In this document: positions 10,350 through 23,151 of the stretch, piece by piece | How the letters are laid out: every line of letters begins with the position of its first letter | Numbering within the stretch: the stretch's first letter is position 1 | Origin: Arbacia lixula | Taxonomy: Eukaryota > Echinodermata > Echinoidea > Arbacioida > Arbaciidae | Direction of reading: 5' to 3' | DNA: 64,000 bases | Assembly: GCA_963669155.1 (NCBI GenBank) | Contig: OZ022589.1 | Span: 3,909,680-3,973,679, forward strand | The notes under the pieces: model-generated | What the model saw: only the letters and a program-made list of their open reading frames with translations | Told to the model about the DNA's origin: nothing | Databases searched by the model: none | Program-made: the position numbers and the translations under genes

Positions 10350-13300
10350 AGTGGTATCAGTAGTAAAGTGCTAGAAATATTTTGGTTTAATTAAATAGAC
10401 CAGGTAAATGTATATTGCTGTAAATACTTCATGTAAAGAACATACGATTATAAGTTGTGGTCAATAATACACATTCATTTTACATTCTTTCAAATGTTTA
10501 TACATTGCTTTCGATTTATGTACAGTTTAAGAAAAAGAGCCAGAGAGTCCGAGTCTCACTAGAAATTCGCAGTACACCACATTCAACCAAGGGTGTTTGA
10601 ATGGAGTTCCATCGTTGAACTTTTCATCTAGTCACAAAATAATGCTTTACAAAAATATCATCTTTGATTCTATTTTTGATGCCGCCGACTCTCTGGATAA
10701 TTTCTGCATGGATTTGACGTATAAACCAAATAGAACGCGCAGACATAATGTGGGGAATATATTCACCCCACATGCTTGCGCAATTGTAGCATGTCATACT
10801 CACACTGTTTAAAGATTTAATCAAGGAATATTGTTACAATATTGCAAAAAGGCCCTGAACGGGATATCAAGTTGTAGGGCAAAAGTTTTTGTTTTTCCTC
10901 TTCTGCATCATATTCCATTTAGCAGGTTTCTGGCAACGTTACTGTAGGTTATTTTCTCTTCGCACAATGTAAAACGAAAATCGTATGCAGCTACGACCAA
11001 ACTAGTACAGAAAAGTATCAAATTTCGTATTCGCTTGTCATCATTAACAACAAAACTGGCAGTTCATCAGCGAAACAGTGAAAGCTGAAATATATGCATG
11101 TGAACAGGGTGAAGGAATGTGTATGACCTATCGTAAGATCCAGGTCACGGACCTATCGTAAGATCCAGGTCACGCAGGTGGACATGACGCAATCGTGCAT
11201 GCATCATCAGAGCCGAGCATCTCCCAATCCTGGATATTAAGTGGCGGAACCAAACCTTGTTCAGGGGGATGAATATACATTTCTCGAAACATCCTTGGTT
11301 CATATAAACAATCACAGAATCACCAAGTCCACCAGACACACTTTCACACAACATCAAACATGAACCAAGAAGCAGTAGTACACGCCAAGGATTTAATGAA
11401 ATGGATATCCATCCCTTTGAACGAGGTCTCGTTCGTTCCGCCACTCAATATTCATGACTGGCAGCTGCTCTGAACAAAATGATGCATACCAGGCTTGTTG
11501 TCCTAGTGCCTGGTCTTGGCAAAGTCCCACTCTGAAGGGACAAGCTTCCAAATTTCCCCACATTCTACCTTTTATACGCATGTCTGGATAATGAGCACGC
11601 TTCCTTCCCTGTGTACATCCGCCAACCTCATACCGTGCGAAGCCGGGGTATGTTCGCACAGTCACCGGGTCATGCTGACGTCGAGTCCAGTGCACATACT
11701 ACGTCGTTCCAAACAGTTTGTTTTCACTATCGGGTTTCACAAATCAAATTCCCTGCCACATCTACTAGAAAGATGTGTAATGTTCTAAAGACAGGGTAGC
11801 CCTTTTGCAGGTCAAACAAAATTGGATTTTGTAAGAACCACGGACACTGCAATCTGTCTTTGAAATAGCAGTCATTACCCATAACAAAACAAGAAAGCAA
11901 ATGCAAAAAAATCAGGGAAACACATCGGTTCCTTAAAACGTTGAGATATATCAGACTAGTGAAGTAATGATCACTTTATGATGAGGGTCGACGCTGTGAT
12001 GTCACATGCATAACGAACCCTCAAAATCATATCGATATACAATAGTACTTCTTGTTATCGTTAATATATGATATATTGATTCATTCATGCAAAATAATTC
12101 ATCCACAGGTGACTACAAATACCAGACATTGACAAAGGAGAATATACACATGGTTTACCAGACAATGAATCCGTTAATACCCTTATCATGATAGTGGATC
12201 AATGTATGGTAGCTTTGGCTATCTCTTTATAGATCAACAAACGTTTTTACATGCTACAATTCATACAATATAACTAGATAAACCAGAGGAAATGACTAGT
12301 GCATCGATCGAAGTTAAGGGGTATATCGATGTAATATGATATCGGAAGCTTGATTATTCATTTTCCTCGTCAGTAATTGTATAACCACTTGTGTGTAGTT
12401 GTCAAATTTGACGAATATATTAGATTTATTTTATTCATTTAATGCATACTATGTGTGATAGGGTCGAACTGCTCCTTAAAGAGAGATCGTGTTTATACAG
12501 CAGCATGTGGTCTTTGGGTGTTCATGTGATGTCTCCTTGTCAGCTATTGAAACCACATGTTTTCCTTTTAGGTGACATTTCATCCCTAGTTAGGCGGCAA
12601 TCGTGTCAATGTGACGATTTTTGTTTAGTTTGTTTTCATATGACAGGATGCCTCAAATGGAAACAAAATGTTATTGCGATCTGCATGGGTACTTTTAAAG
12701 GTGATATTCATAGGAAATAAAATCAAATAAATATAGTTTATTTTATAATTGAATGAGTTATTAAACCAAATTATGCAGCTAACATGCCATGAAAGTGTTT
12801 AGTTATGTGTTTAATGAAAGTCAAATTTCCCTAAATTGACTCTCTTCCCATGGACCTATTATGGATGGACTGCGCTCGGATAGACTTCCTTTGATCTATG
12901 AGGTCCGCCGCCTCATAAAAATCCAAGATATTCAGGTGTTTTAAACAACTAGCTGTATTTCTAATTAGGTAGTGCCTTCCTCTGAATAACAAAAGAAAAT
13001 CTGTTTTAAGAAGTATGCCAACCGTTCAGCCTTCGCTGGGAGCTCGTTGCTGATCTTTTTACACACACTGTGAATTAGTTTTGGGGTAAGCGAAGGGAAA
13101 CTTTGAAAAAATTGTAGAAAGAATTTGGTCCGTAACTTTTTCGGACACCTCCGCACACGAAATTGAGGTTGTTTCCATGAAAGATGAAACACTCAATAAA
13201 CGATTTACAAGATATTTTTAAGGAAATATGATTCGGAAATGTGCGATATGGAGGCATTTCTCTGGCATGTTTTCTACAGTATTCTCCTTTTATCACAAAA

Positions 13301-14073
13301 ACGAAGCAACAATATAATCTGAAATTCACAGAATCGTATCTTTATAAGATGTAATACTACTGCACATGCACTTCAGTTCATGTAGTGGTTCTGAAATCTT
13401 CTGCGCATACAGAATATATATTCCTCAAAATGCATCTACATTTTGTCATGCTTGTTTGGCGGCGGATCTCCCTCGATCAAAGAGCCAAACGCGTAAAATA
13501 TTCCATTGTGACATCAATGCACACGACTGCTGTAGGAATAAATTACACTTCGTGCTGACTCCATTCCTTACACCTCTCTGCTCTTCCTGACCTACGAAAT
13601 CGCCTAAGGGAAAGTGGCGTTGTGTGCACGTCACAGCTGGGATATGCTTCACAATGACCATTGTGTATCACACCTGTTAATCCACTAACAACTGCCATCA
13701 CAGTTTCATTAACAACGCCTGATGCTTCTGGCGGAAAAGATACTGCGGATTGGCATGTGTGATGCACAATAACGCCTCCCGTTTCTTACGTCAGACCTAA
13801 AGGCCGTTTCGGATGACAGTAGGTCAAATTTGTCCCCGAGAATACCGTGATTGTTTTCAATCTAATTTCGCTTTTTGGAAAGTGATATATTGTTTGAATG
13901 TCATCCGAGCTCATTGTATATCTTATAAGCTTTCTGTAGATGGATATCTTCATATTTTTTGATTTTCTTTGAATATCACCTTTAATGTTAGGTGATCGAT
14001 TTTCATTGTAAAATGTGATAGATTATTCATTTTCATACGAAGGAAGCGCAATAGGGTGGTTTGTAATTTAATG
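10350..14073. other. Intergenic DNA upstream of copy 2
   Basis: No convincing coding region is present. It contains a perfect 25-bp tandem duplication (11125-11174) and, at 12450-12570, the block shared with the 5' flanks of copies 1 and 3. In copies 1 and 3 this block lies within about 0.4 kb of the promoter; here it is 3.5 kb away, so later insertions have expanded this flank. Confidence 0.55.
11125..11174. repeat. Perfect 25-bp tandem duplication
   Basis: The unit, GACCTATCGTAAGATCCAGG then TCACG, occurs twice head to tail with no mismatch. It is a recent local duplication. Confidence 0.85.
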
Positions 14074-14305
14074 TACACTCGAAGAAAAAAAGCACCATTT
14101 TTGTCACAATAGCAGCACTATTTTGACAGCACCATTTTAGATGCTATTGAGCACATTTTTGACATAGAAAAGCACCGTTTTAGACACTATGGTGCTTGAT
14201 AAGAACCTTACTTACGTCAAAATGGTGCTCGTGAGCACCAAAATAGGTGCCGCTATTGTGACAGGATTGAGCACCTATTGCGAAGCTTTGTTTTCTTAGA
14301 GTGTA
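14074..14305. mobile_element. 232-bp MITE with TACACTC.AAGAAAA termini
   Basis: TACACTCGAAGAAAAAAAGC on the left is matched by GCTTTGTTTTCTTAGAGTGT followed by A on the right. The interior is rich in inverted AGCACCATTTT / AAAATGGTGCT motifs. It has no coding capacity. The superfamily is unassigned. Confidence 0.7.
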
Positions 14306-16080
14306 GCACAGCTTTAACCCCTACTGTACCACGTGACAGTAGATTATTCACCATCTATACACATGAATCCCATAGAGCAGCATTGTGCCTGACACACAAA
14401 GATTAAAGGGTTAATGGAGCTTCCACGGAAACACATTTACCTCCGCGAGACGGGCACCCCTGCTTCTCAGTTGTATGTCAATCATGGAAGTAAACACTCT
14501 CTGGCGTCGATAGTGAGGAATACGGAATGTATCCCCCCCCCCCCCCCCGCTATTTGCCAGGGGGATGGGGGGGGGGGGGGGATTGATATCACTTTGATGT
14601 GTTACAAACCCCTCCCTCAGCTTTACAGTCCCAGCCGGGTTTGAAATGTGTTCCCTGTTTTTAAACATATTGGAACACGTCATTGTTTATTTCTTAACCA
14701 AAGCCACTATCTATACATATTTGTAGTTCATTCCAATAATAGTTTGTTGCTAACAACAGTAGAACATGACAACGGAACAAATCTGCGCAACCATAAGTAC
14801 AGGTAAATCAAATCGGTTATCGAAAAGATAATTTTTTTGGCAAAAGTTGAACATTTGGTGTAAGGCTCTGATGTTGTGGCTCTCTATTGAATATTATAAT
14901 ATCTGAAATATAGCTGTTCTGTGATAATAAGAAAGTATCCCTGTACGTGTAGGGGCTTTGAACACAAAATATTTTTGGCCTTGACGTATATTATGTGATA
15001 GGGCATGATAGGTACAATGATGCTGCAATGTATTGTGATCTGCATCTCCAATTCAATGAGCTGTTTAACTTTGAATGGCAATAACTTCATTATTTATCGG
15101 ATTTTTGCTTAATCGTAAACCAGTCTGTTTCTTTGACTGGTGTCTATTTTGGAAGAAACCTCTAGTTTGAACTTCTTCTCTGAAATGCCCAACATTACAC
15201 TTTTAGTTTTCGTGTTGTTAATTCTACAATGTTATGCATCACCCGTGGGCACTAAAATGCGTTGACCAATGCAAATATGATGTTCATAGATCATGCAGAT
15301 ATAAGTCAACTGAAAGATACGAATGCTTCTCTGTTTTGGAATATTTTCCCCAAAAAATACTTGCCGTTACAAATTACAGATGAAGCGCAACTATTACCAA
15401 AATACAATGATTATTACATGTGGGAAATACTTTTTATCAACTAAATATATAGCTTAAAGGACTAGGCATTTGAATGACATAAGAAGGTGCTTTTCCTGTC
15501 TTGAGAAGTGAAACTTTTGAATATTATCGAATACCGTTCAGACGTATCAATATATCCCGTTTGAAAGTCACCAAAAAACAGTGGTTTTGGGGGCCCTTTA
15601 AGAGTGACCTAACAAAATCACTTTCCACCACTACAAGTGTTTGACAATTTGAGATATGTTGTTGAGAACACTTTTCTGAATAACATTTTCATTCCACAAT
15701 TCTTGTTGCGATTAGTGGGAGGTTGACCCTCTTTTAACGCTAGATTGACTGCACTATTCCCTCTTCCAACCATGATGTTATGTCAAGCAACATCAGGAAA
15801 TATTTTGATTGTAGCAGTGGCGAGATCCCTGGATAAACTTAACCTCGCTCCTGGCGCGTGTTTGGACGACATGTTGTTACATTAGAGAGTAATGTCGGAT
15901 GAATCAACCAATTAGTGTGCTGTGATCACCCAAGCCCCAGCCAGCTCAGCCAATCACCAGTCCTTTTTTTATTCGTGGTCTGATCTTAGATTTTTGTATG
16001 TTATTGGTACTTTTCCTTGTCTCCATCTCCAACTATTTTTGTGATCTATTCGTATTTCGAGTTATACACAGGGAAATTCA
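14306..16080. other. Intergenic DNA and distal promoter of copy 2
   Basis: There is a C-run facing a G-run at 14531-14581, and a small TTAA-bounded candidate element at 15454-15601 (TTAAAGGACT to GGGCCCTTTAA, arms weak). Positions 15760-16000 (CAACCATGATGT, CTCGCTCCTG, CCAATCA) are similar to the reverse complement of about 32960-32790 upstream of copy 3, so this is shared promoter-proximal DNA with CCAAT-type boxes. Confidence 0.5.
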
Positions 16081-16116
16081 GATAAAAAAGAGAAGCAAAT
16101 CATGCAGAAATCAGTT
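16081..16116 (+). promoter_or_regulatory. Core promoter of EF-hand copy 2
   Basis: GATAAAAAAG at 16081-16090 is followed by AGAAGCAAATCATGCAG and the initiator-like TCAGTT at 16111-16116. The spacing of about 30 bases suits a TATA/Inr promoter with the start near 16113. The segment is conserved in all three copies. Confidence 0.6.
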
Positions 16117-16220
16117 GCTCGCCAAAGTTTTCAATCTGACAGAATCAACACTTCACCAACGCCATCGGTTTGCCTTTCACTCAACTCACTCATCTCTCAG
16201 TTCGAACATTTCTTGATTTG
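16113..16220 (+). other. Non-coding exon 1 of copy 2
   Basis: Conserved sequence after the initiator (CTGACAGAATC, CTTCACCAACGCC) ends TTGATTTG before the donor GTAAGT at 16221. Copy 3 has TTATTTG followed by GTAAGT at the matching place. No start codon leads into the family frame, so it is read as 5' UTR. Confidence 0.55.
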
Positions 16221-17390
16221 GTAAGTCTTTTCTTGATTAACCTCATAACATCTTGGCCATGTTTTTTTTACGAGTAGATACTATGATTATAGTCCAAAAT
16301 GGGGCAATCATTAACGATCTGTGATGATAACGATGTACGTTATTTTCGATGAATGGCTTACTGTCACTTTTTAAATTGTCCCTGCTCTCTAATGATATGA
16401 AATTACGAAATAAACTTGTGACATATTACATAATATAGTCACATGATAGTGGTAGGGTGAGCTTATGTTTAGGCGTAGGTTTAGTATTTCTGCCCGATGT
16501 GAAACTAGATTATCTTGATTTGTAATTTGCAAAAGGAGATGAAAGCTTTTTATCAAAATTCATAATGTTCCCCAATTGTGCACGTGTGCTGGTACGGAGC
16601 TTATGTAGCTATGTTGGTTCACATCGGTCGTAATTTGAATGTATATAGAGTCGAATGTGTTATAAGTACTACACCGCCCAGGACCAAATGCAAGTTGAAA
16701 CCATATAGAAACCCGTTTGGTTTCAACTAGTTTCAATTAGTTTCAATTGGAACCAGTTAATATCTGTATTGGTGCTAATGCACACGTCCGTATCATCAAG
16801 CTTATACTCCTCTGATTTAATCCATGTGCTTTATAAGAATGGTTACTTAAATTAAGCAAGCCAGTGTCGGATCGGTCAGAGAAGCGGTTTGACTTTTTCC
16901 AATCCGGTGTGCCACGAAGCAATACAAAACATAAGAAATCTCAGGATTGACAAACGTCTCATGAAAAGATCTTAATTTTTTACGTTCTTGAAATGTATTC
17001 TTGCCACTCTTGATTGTTTTCTTTTTGTGAGATAGGAATTAACAGCTCGTGATTTCATTCGTAGTTTTGTTGACGGCTACTATGACATTCGCATCCTAAC
17101 ACCTCCCTGGTGGTCCATAGGTTAGCCATGCCAGCGCGCTTGCAGTACACCTTACAGTACAGTACACAAACCCGCAAATGCACGTACACCAATGGGTGCG
17201 GCCGCGGCAGTTTTTTCGCTTGACAAGATAGCTAATGAATATTCATATTCGAAAACGAAAACGAAGATCGATTAGATAGCTAACATATTATCAAGCAAAA
17301 TAACCATTCACAGAGACCGTCTCATGAAGAAAATGCGTGAAAGGGGGGGGGGGGGGGAATTGTGTACAAAGTGTACGGGGGAAAAGGAGT

Positions 17391-17452
17391 TGACACCCCT
17401 ATTTCTGACAGCCCTAATCTGACGATTAGGGCTGTCAGAAATAGGGGTGTCA
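17391..17452. repeat. Perfect palindrome, 29-bp arms, 4-base loop
   Basis: TGACACCCCTATTTCTGACA and nine further bases are exactly reverse-complemented after the loop TGAC. Outer bases (AAAAGG on the left, CCTTTT on the right) extend the pairing after a short gap. It lies in intron 1 of copy 2, about 220 bases upstream of the signal-peptide exon. Confidence 0.9.
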
Positions 17453-17675
17453 CCTTTTGCAAACACCCTTTCAGGCCCCTTGAATGAGCATCCATCAGGA
17501 TTTTCTGTATACATTATGTTAAAAAAAACACGTTCAGGTATGAATGTAACATTCGTATAGCACTTGTATGATGATTTCAATACTGATTTTACTGGTTTTA
17601 TGCTAATGTTATTTAATACCAATGTTATTTAACCTAATTAAATAATTAATCTTTTTGTATGACTTTCAGAACAAC

Positions 17676-17845
17676 ATGGCGCGCTATTTGGTCATGACAT
17701 CGTGTCTGGTTCAGCTGTTGGTCTGTGTATGCGTCTGCTCCTCGGAGATGGCGCATAGAAATGGGAGACCTATAGATTGTTTCCCAGATTTATTTCCAGG
17801 GCCCAAAAAACCGGAAAGACCCAAAAGTCCTTGGGATAGAATCCG
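17676..17845 (+). CDS. Copy 2 coding exon: signal peptide
   Basis: The exon begins at 17670 after TTTCAG; the ATG at 17676 is shared with the paralogs. The donor is CCG followed by GTAAG at 17846, giving phase 2. Confidence 0.75.
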
Positions 17846-20800
17846 GTAAGCAGACAAACAATTTGAACTAAGCAGACTGAACACCCTCAGGAATATATTG
17901 TATCAGCCACATATAAAGCGCCTCGAGATATGGTAGTGAAATATATGAGCATGGATGATATACCTAAACTACGGTATGTTGCGTGGGGAAACGCGCGACA
18001 AATCTACATCTATTTTCTTTATTTATTAAGCTAAATTCCGTGTAACAATAAGAAAGTTTGATTATAACTGTAGATTTTATTGGTATCTCATATTTTTAAA
18101 TTTCTTTTAAATCACAGATAACAGAATTTGTGCCGATATTTTTAAGTTGGTTTGTCAATTTATATTCAATATAATTCTTAATTACGCCTGATGCAATGAG
18201 CTTCTTGTTAATCACTTCTGTAATCGTATACATTAATTTATCCGAATTGATGTCATGATTTATCTTCTGTTTATATGTTTTGTAAATATTGAAAAATAGT
18301 ACTGATCAATGTCATTGTAAATTGCAAATTTATTCACTTTCACAGTCTTAATTATGCAACTCAGCTTTCCGTAAGTCACTATTGTTCTTAAGGATCGCCC
18401 GATCGAGAACAATAGATATGACAGGGTCCGAGCAGTTCCAGCATTTAGAGCTGAGGTTAGAGTTGTAACAGCTTCGAGAATCAACTCAGTGCTAACTGAC
18501 GGAGTTAGAGCTGAGGTTAGAATTGTCATCGTGTCGAGAAACGCGCCCCTGATCAATACAATTGTAAAACAGACATGATTATCTCCAATACCTAACAACA
18601 ATACCTAAAACAGCATAAACACAAAAAAATAAATGATTGATACGATAAATGGAAGACTTATAGGAAATATGAACGTAATTGAAACTGATATGTGGTATTT
18701 TCAACAATTAATTAAGACAAATACAAAAACATTCGCGAACTTTGGCATAAACTTGGACATATGCAAGCATTTAGTCTTTCTATGCCATGTCAATAATTGA
18801 GTTCATGGCTGCAATGTGCGCATGAGCAGATTATTACTGGTACGAATGACCTCGGGCCAATTGTACCTCTCACAAAATGGAGTAAAATGGAAATTCCGTA
18901 GATAGTGGAGCACGTTTATACCCATTATAATGCAGATATGACAACAGTGATTCAGCTCTGAGAAGGTAGTGAAAGAACATTCCACCATGTGCACCTTCTT
19001 CTATTGTTGGTATGGGCACGCTGTAAAATAGGGACCTTTCGATTGGGTGAAGGAGAGTGATGTGACGCCCGGCGGCAGGCGTATGTCAACGCCTTTACTC
19101 CCTAAGTTGAGCCGCTCCTGAAATGCGTTTCGATTTCAGGCGTCACGTCTAGTCAACGTAGTGACGTCATGGCCCCTGTGAAAAGCGCGCGCGCCATCAT
19201 CGGTGGATAGAGGTCAGTGGGTGGCCCGCGTGGCAATCACTGATCTCCCCACTGGTGGCAATTCGTATACGGGCGCGGTTAAAATGTATATGTGGGACTG
19301 AAGTGTGCATTTGCAACTTGTCAGACGACAGAGCAAACAGGTACCTAGCTGGTACGTCAGTGGTGCTCATGTTAAGTGAGAAGAAGATGAACTTTCTGGT
19401 AATATAGCTATTTATATTTTGTTTAAAAAAATAAAAGGAAAATAGCTGAACTTCCCACTGATTTGCTGTAACTCAGCATAATCTTCCTCCGGCACCGTCC
19501 ATGTCGAGAGGAGTATGACGTCATACACAGCACAAGATGAGCCCGGCGCGAGTGAATTGGGTGGTCGGTGAAAACCCGGGTGAACGCTTTGAGCCGAGGG
19601 GTCGACGTTGACGCATGCGCGGTGCGTAAAAGTGACGTCATTCACGGTGACGCCTGGCGGCACGTCCAAATCGAAAGGTCCCTAATAACACACCTACACA
19701 GCTTGATGAATAAATCTCTAGTCGTTCTTAATTCAGTGGAATGTCCAACCATGATGTAACTATGAACTGGCTTATATCACTTTATATTCCACATACTAAG
19801 AATGTTGCTATTATGATTGGTCAAGAGTTGATCACGTGATGAAGCGTAGTTTTTCCCATCTGATCACCTGAGAAGTTAAGTTCGTTACACTCTAGGTGAT
19901 AGTACTTTTTGGTTTCGCTGATCTCTTCACTCTTCACAGTCCTCACGCGTGATCAATATTTTGAGTACGCGCGAAATAAAGTGCGTTACACTCGGACTAT
20001 CAATTGTAGCTCGGCGCAGACGACGCCGCGGTGCGCGGTAATTACAAATTTGTGGTTATAGCGCGCTGCGCCGGGCGTGTGTACGTATGTACACGTACGT
20101 ACAAGCAGTGCAAGCCTTCCATTTGCCCACACAGTATTCCACCAAAACATCAAGGATGCAATTCTCTATCACCTCGTACCAAAAGAATTATTATATTAGA
20201 ATTATTTCACTTTCCTGTATTTTATAGGAATTATGAAGGGTTTTCTCGGAGGATCTATTTTCTCACCGATACCACACAGGTAAGCGAATTTCGATTACTT
20301 CTTGCTTTTCCGTCAAGATCTTACGAATTAGCGTCACTGTGGCTAGGTGTTGGTTGGAATTTGTAGAGTCTATATCGCAACGTGCACAAAGGCGTGTGTA
20401 CGTATGTACACATGAGTACAAGTAAGCACAGGTAAGCAAATTTCGAGTACTTCTTGCTTTTCCGTCAAAATCTTACGAATTAGTGTAACTATGGCATCGT
20501 GTTAGTTAGAATTTGTAGAGTGTATATCGCAACGTGCACAAAGTCAATTTGCTTCCGGGTTTTGGAGCGCCGCGTGAATATGCATGAAATTGCAGAGTTT
20601 GGATAATTTTCGATTGATACCGGAGCGATCCGATCACGAACCCAGAACATTTCTTGCGTACACAACATAACTGGATATCGTTATCGCTATCGATACTTCC
20701 ACACGCAGTCCGAAGGAATTATTTTGGCGACCACGTGGTCATGACGTGATCTGCGCGATTGACCAATCAGCGGTCTCCGAATCGTTGTGCGGAGACGAGC

Positions 20801-23056
20801 TATCCATTGTACACAGCTTAGGACAATTGTTCGTTGTGCAGGTAGAGAGCATGCGCAGTAGTGCCAAGGAAGAAACCAAAAAGTACGATCACGTAGCCGC
20901 ATCGACCCGAACGCTTTTGTACTTTAAATTGTCATTTTTGTGTATAGATAGTTGATTTGGAATGTGGAATATATAGCAAATAATCAACTTTTGGTTTCAG
21001 GCAATAAGACGAACTATCACTTCCTCGGCGAGCTGAATGTATACGGTATCTTTCCTCAGCTGCGCTTCGGAAAGATAGCTACATCCAAATCGCCTTGGAA
21101 GTGATAGTTCGTCCCATTACCTTCACCAATGTTGATTATTTGTTTACTATCAGACTTGTTTGTGTTAGTCATGGCAATTTGTGACAGTCACATATAAAAA
21201 ATACAATGAGTTAATTCCTTATGTGTCATGTCAAATATTACTCTACAGAATGTGTGCTTTTCATTACTAAATGCAATGTGTGACAGACATATTCATTGAT
21301 TTCATCAAGGTTAATATTTCATATGATTTCATCGTCCTCATTCTAAATCGTGTCTGTCGCCCTCTTGTGTTACGCACGGTCAGAGGCATACGGAGCATTG
21401 AGCACGAGACCTCAGACACGATCCATCGAGAGTTGTTCATCTTGCTGGACTCAAACAAGGACGGCCAACTCGATGAAGAGGAGTGGAACGGGGAGGGCGC
21501 CAAAGTCTTGTCCTTTGCATCCCTGATCGTTGATCACGACCAAGATAGTGAGTCTTCTTCTCCCTTGCATACACCTACTTTTTGTGGAAGTCACACTCTC
21601 TTTGTAACAAAGATCGACGTAATAAACACTTAACATTATATTTAATTATATTCTGGCCTATATTTGAAATAACTATGTTGTATGTATTAATATGTGTATT
21701 TTACCCTCCGCCCCCCTTCTCATGTCATCTGTTCATGACATATTGCTAACCATCCCCTCTTCTCTCTCCTTCTGTCTCCATTCCATCGCCCCCCCCCCCC
21801 TCCTCTCTTTATCTCACCCCCTTCCCCCCCACCCCACCCCCCTCTTTCTTTCTCTCTCTCTCTCTCTCTCTCTCCCTCTCACCCTATCTCTCGATCTCGA
21901 TTGATTTTCCCCATCCCTAACCCACTCCAGCCCATCCCTACCCACTCCACCCCATCCCTAACCCACTGCACCCCATCCCTAACCCACTCCACCCCATCCC
22001 TAACCTACTCCACTCCATCCCTAACCTCCTCCACCCCACCCCTACCTACTCCACCCCATACCTAACCTACCCCACCCCAACCCTAACCTCCCGATTGATT
22101 TTCCCTTTCTCTTTCTTTTTCTCTCCACTCAATTTGCCCCCCCCCCCGCAAACCTCTCTTTCTCTCGACTGCGTTTCATTATCTCGCTACCCCATTCGTA
22201 CTCTTCCCGAACTCACTCTACCCAATCCCTAACCCACTCCACCCCATCACTAACCCACTCCACCCCATTCCTAACCCACTCCACCCCATCCCTAACCCAC
22301 TCCACCCCATCCCTTACCCACTCCGCCCCATCCCTAACCCACTCCACCCCATCCCTTACCCACTCCTCCCCATCCCTACCCACTCCGCCCCATCCCTAAC
22401 CCACTCCGCCCCATCCCTTACCCACTCCACCCCATCCCTAATCCACTCCACCCCATTCCTAACCCACTCCACCCCATCCCTACCCACTCCACCCCATCCC
22501 TAATCCACTCCACCCCATCCCTAACCCACTCCACCCCACCCCTACCCACTCCACCCCATCCCTAACCCACTCCACCCCACCCCTACCCACTCCACCCCAT
22601 CCCTAACCCACTCCTCCCCATCCCTACCCACTCCACCCCATCCCTAACCCACTCCACCCTATCCCTTATTCACTCCACACCATCCTTAACCCACTCCACC
22701 CCATCCCTAACCCACTCCACTCCACCCCATCCCTAACCCACTCCACCCTATCCCTACCCACTCCACCCCATCCCTAACCCACTCCACCCCATCCCTAACC
22801 TACTCCACCCCACCCCTACCTACTCCACCCCATCCCTAATCCACTCCACCCCATCCCTACCCACTCCACCCCATCCCGAACCTACTCCATCCCAACCCTA
22901 ACCTACTCTACCCCACCCCTACCCACTCCACCTCATGACTGCCTATCCCTTCTCACCTGACCCACAGAGGATGGGAAGATCTCTATGGCCGAGTTTCAGC
23001 AGACCCGCATCCTGGATCGCCTGGACAGCTCCAAGAGCAACGACAATGACGAATAG
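17676..23056 (+). CDS. EF-hand copy 2: secreted two-EF-hand protein, 140 aa (three coding exons)
   Basis: The coding parts 17676-17845, 21384-21547 and 22968-23056 join in phase (2, then 1) to give 140 residues. Residues 1-21 are a signal peptide (MARYLVMTSCLVQLLVCVCV), followed by a short Pro/Lys-rich linker with one Cys. The first EF-hand is canonical (DSNKDGQLDEEE). The second loop is split by the last intron and reads DQDKDGKISMAE with consensus Gly and Glu. It is predicted to bind two calcium ions outside the cell or in the secretory pathway. Compared with copy 3 it lacks the middle exon and the Gly-rich/PRSNSG segment, and the last exon is six residues shorter, probably by slippage between two ATC repeats. 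I do not recognise a named family; function beyond calcium binding is unknown. Confidence 0.75.
18340..18545. repeat. Interspersed repeat, inverted partner at 47577-47770
   Basis: It shares CTATTGTTCT, CCGATCGAGAACAATAGAT and two TTAGAGCTGAGGTTAGA motifs with the reverse complement of 47577-47770. It lies in intron 2 of copy 2. The class is unknown. Confidence 0.65.
19029..19684. mobile_element. 656-bp non-autonomous DNA element, TAGGGACCTTTCGATT termini
   Basis: TAGGGACCTTTCGATTGG at the left is mirrored by CCAAATCGAAAGGTCCCTA at the right. The terminal TA may be the target duplication, as in Tc1/mariner. GTGACGCC.GGCGGCA occurs near both ends in direct orientation. No open frame resembles a transposase. 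Confidence 0.65.
19783..20973. mobile_element. 1.19-kb element bounded by TATATTCCACAT / ATGTGGAATATA
   Basis: The terminal 12-mers are inverted. The interior includes a tandem duplication of about 150 bp (20278-20420 and 20428-20543: AGGTAAGC, CTTCTTGCTTTTCCGTCAA, ATCGCAACGTGCACAAAG). A shorter copy lies inverted at 23321-23720, and part of a third starts at 63794. No transposase is seen. Confidence 0.7.
20977..21142. mobile_element. 166-bp fold-back MITE, CAAATAATCAAC termini
   Basis: CAAATAATCAAC and GTTGATTATTTG bound two arms (ACGAACTATCACTTCC is present in both) around a central GGAAAGATAGC hairpin. A second copy of the same 166-bp length lies inverted at 23152-23317, again directly abutting the TATATTCCACAT element. 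Confidence 0.8.
21384..21547 (+). CDS. Copy 2 coding exon: first EF-hand
   Basis: The exon is 164 nt, identical in length to the copy 3 exon. The acceptor is GGTCAG, and the exon starts GIRSIEHETSDTIHREL, then the canonical loop DSNKDGQLDEEE, then VLSFASLIVDHDQD before the donor GTGAGT. The bases just upstream differ from copy 3 (TACGCACGGTCAG against TACGTAG), so the acceptor has been remodelled while exon length and phase are kept. Confidence 0.8.
21915..22955. repeat. About 21-bp minisatellite in the last intron of copy 2
   Basis: Tandem CCCTAACCCACTCCACCCCA-like units occur about 45 times, preceded by C-rich and CT-rich tracts from 21780. The core CCCACTCCACCC is the same as in copies 1 and 3, but the period is shorter. 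Confidence 0.9.
22968..23056 (+). CDS. Copy 2 last exon: second EF-hand and C-terminus
   Basis: After CCCACAG the frame reads DGKISMAEFQQTRILDRLDS and ends SKSNDNDE with TAG at 23054-23056. It is 89 nt, 21 nt shorter than in copies 1 and 3. Eighteen nt are lost where copies 1 and 3 encode QPGLRM; the remaining three are lost nearer the C-terminus. Confidence 0.8.
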
Positions 23057-23151
23057 ACGGAACAGCTCTTCTCAAAAGACGTTTTTACCCGCTTTCCATT
23101 ATATTCAAGAATGCATCAAACTCTATCCAACAGGATTATTTAGATAGTAAG

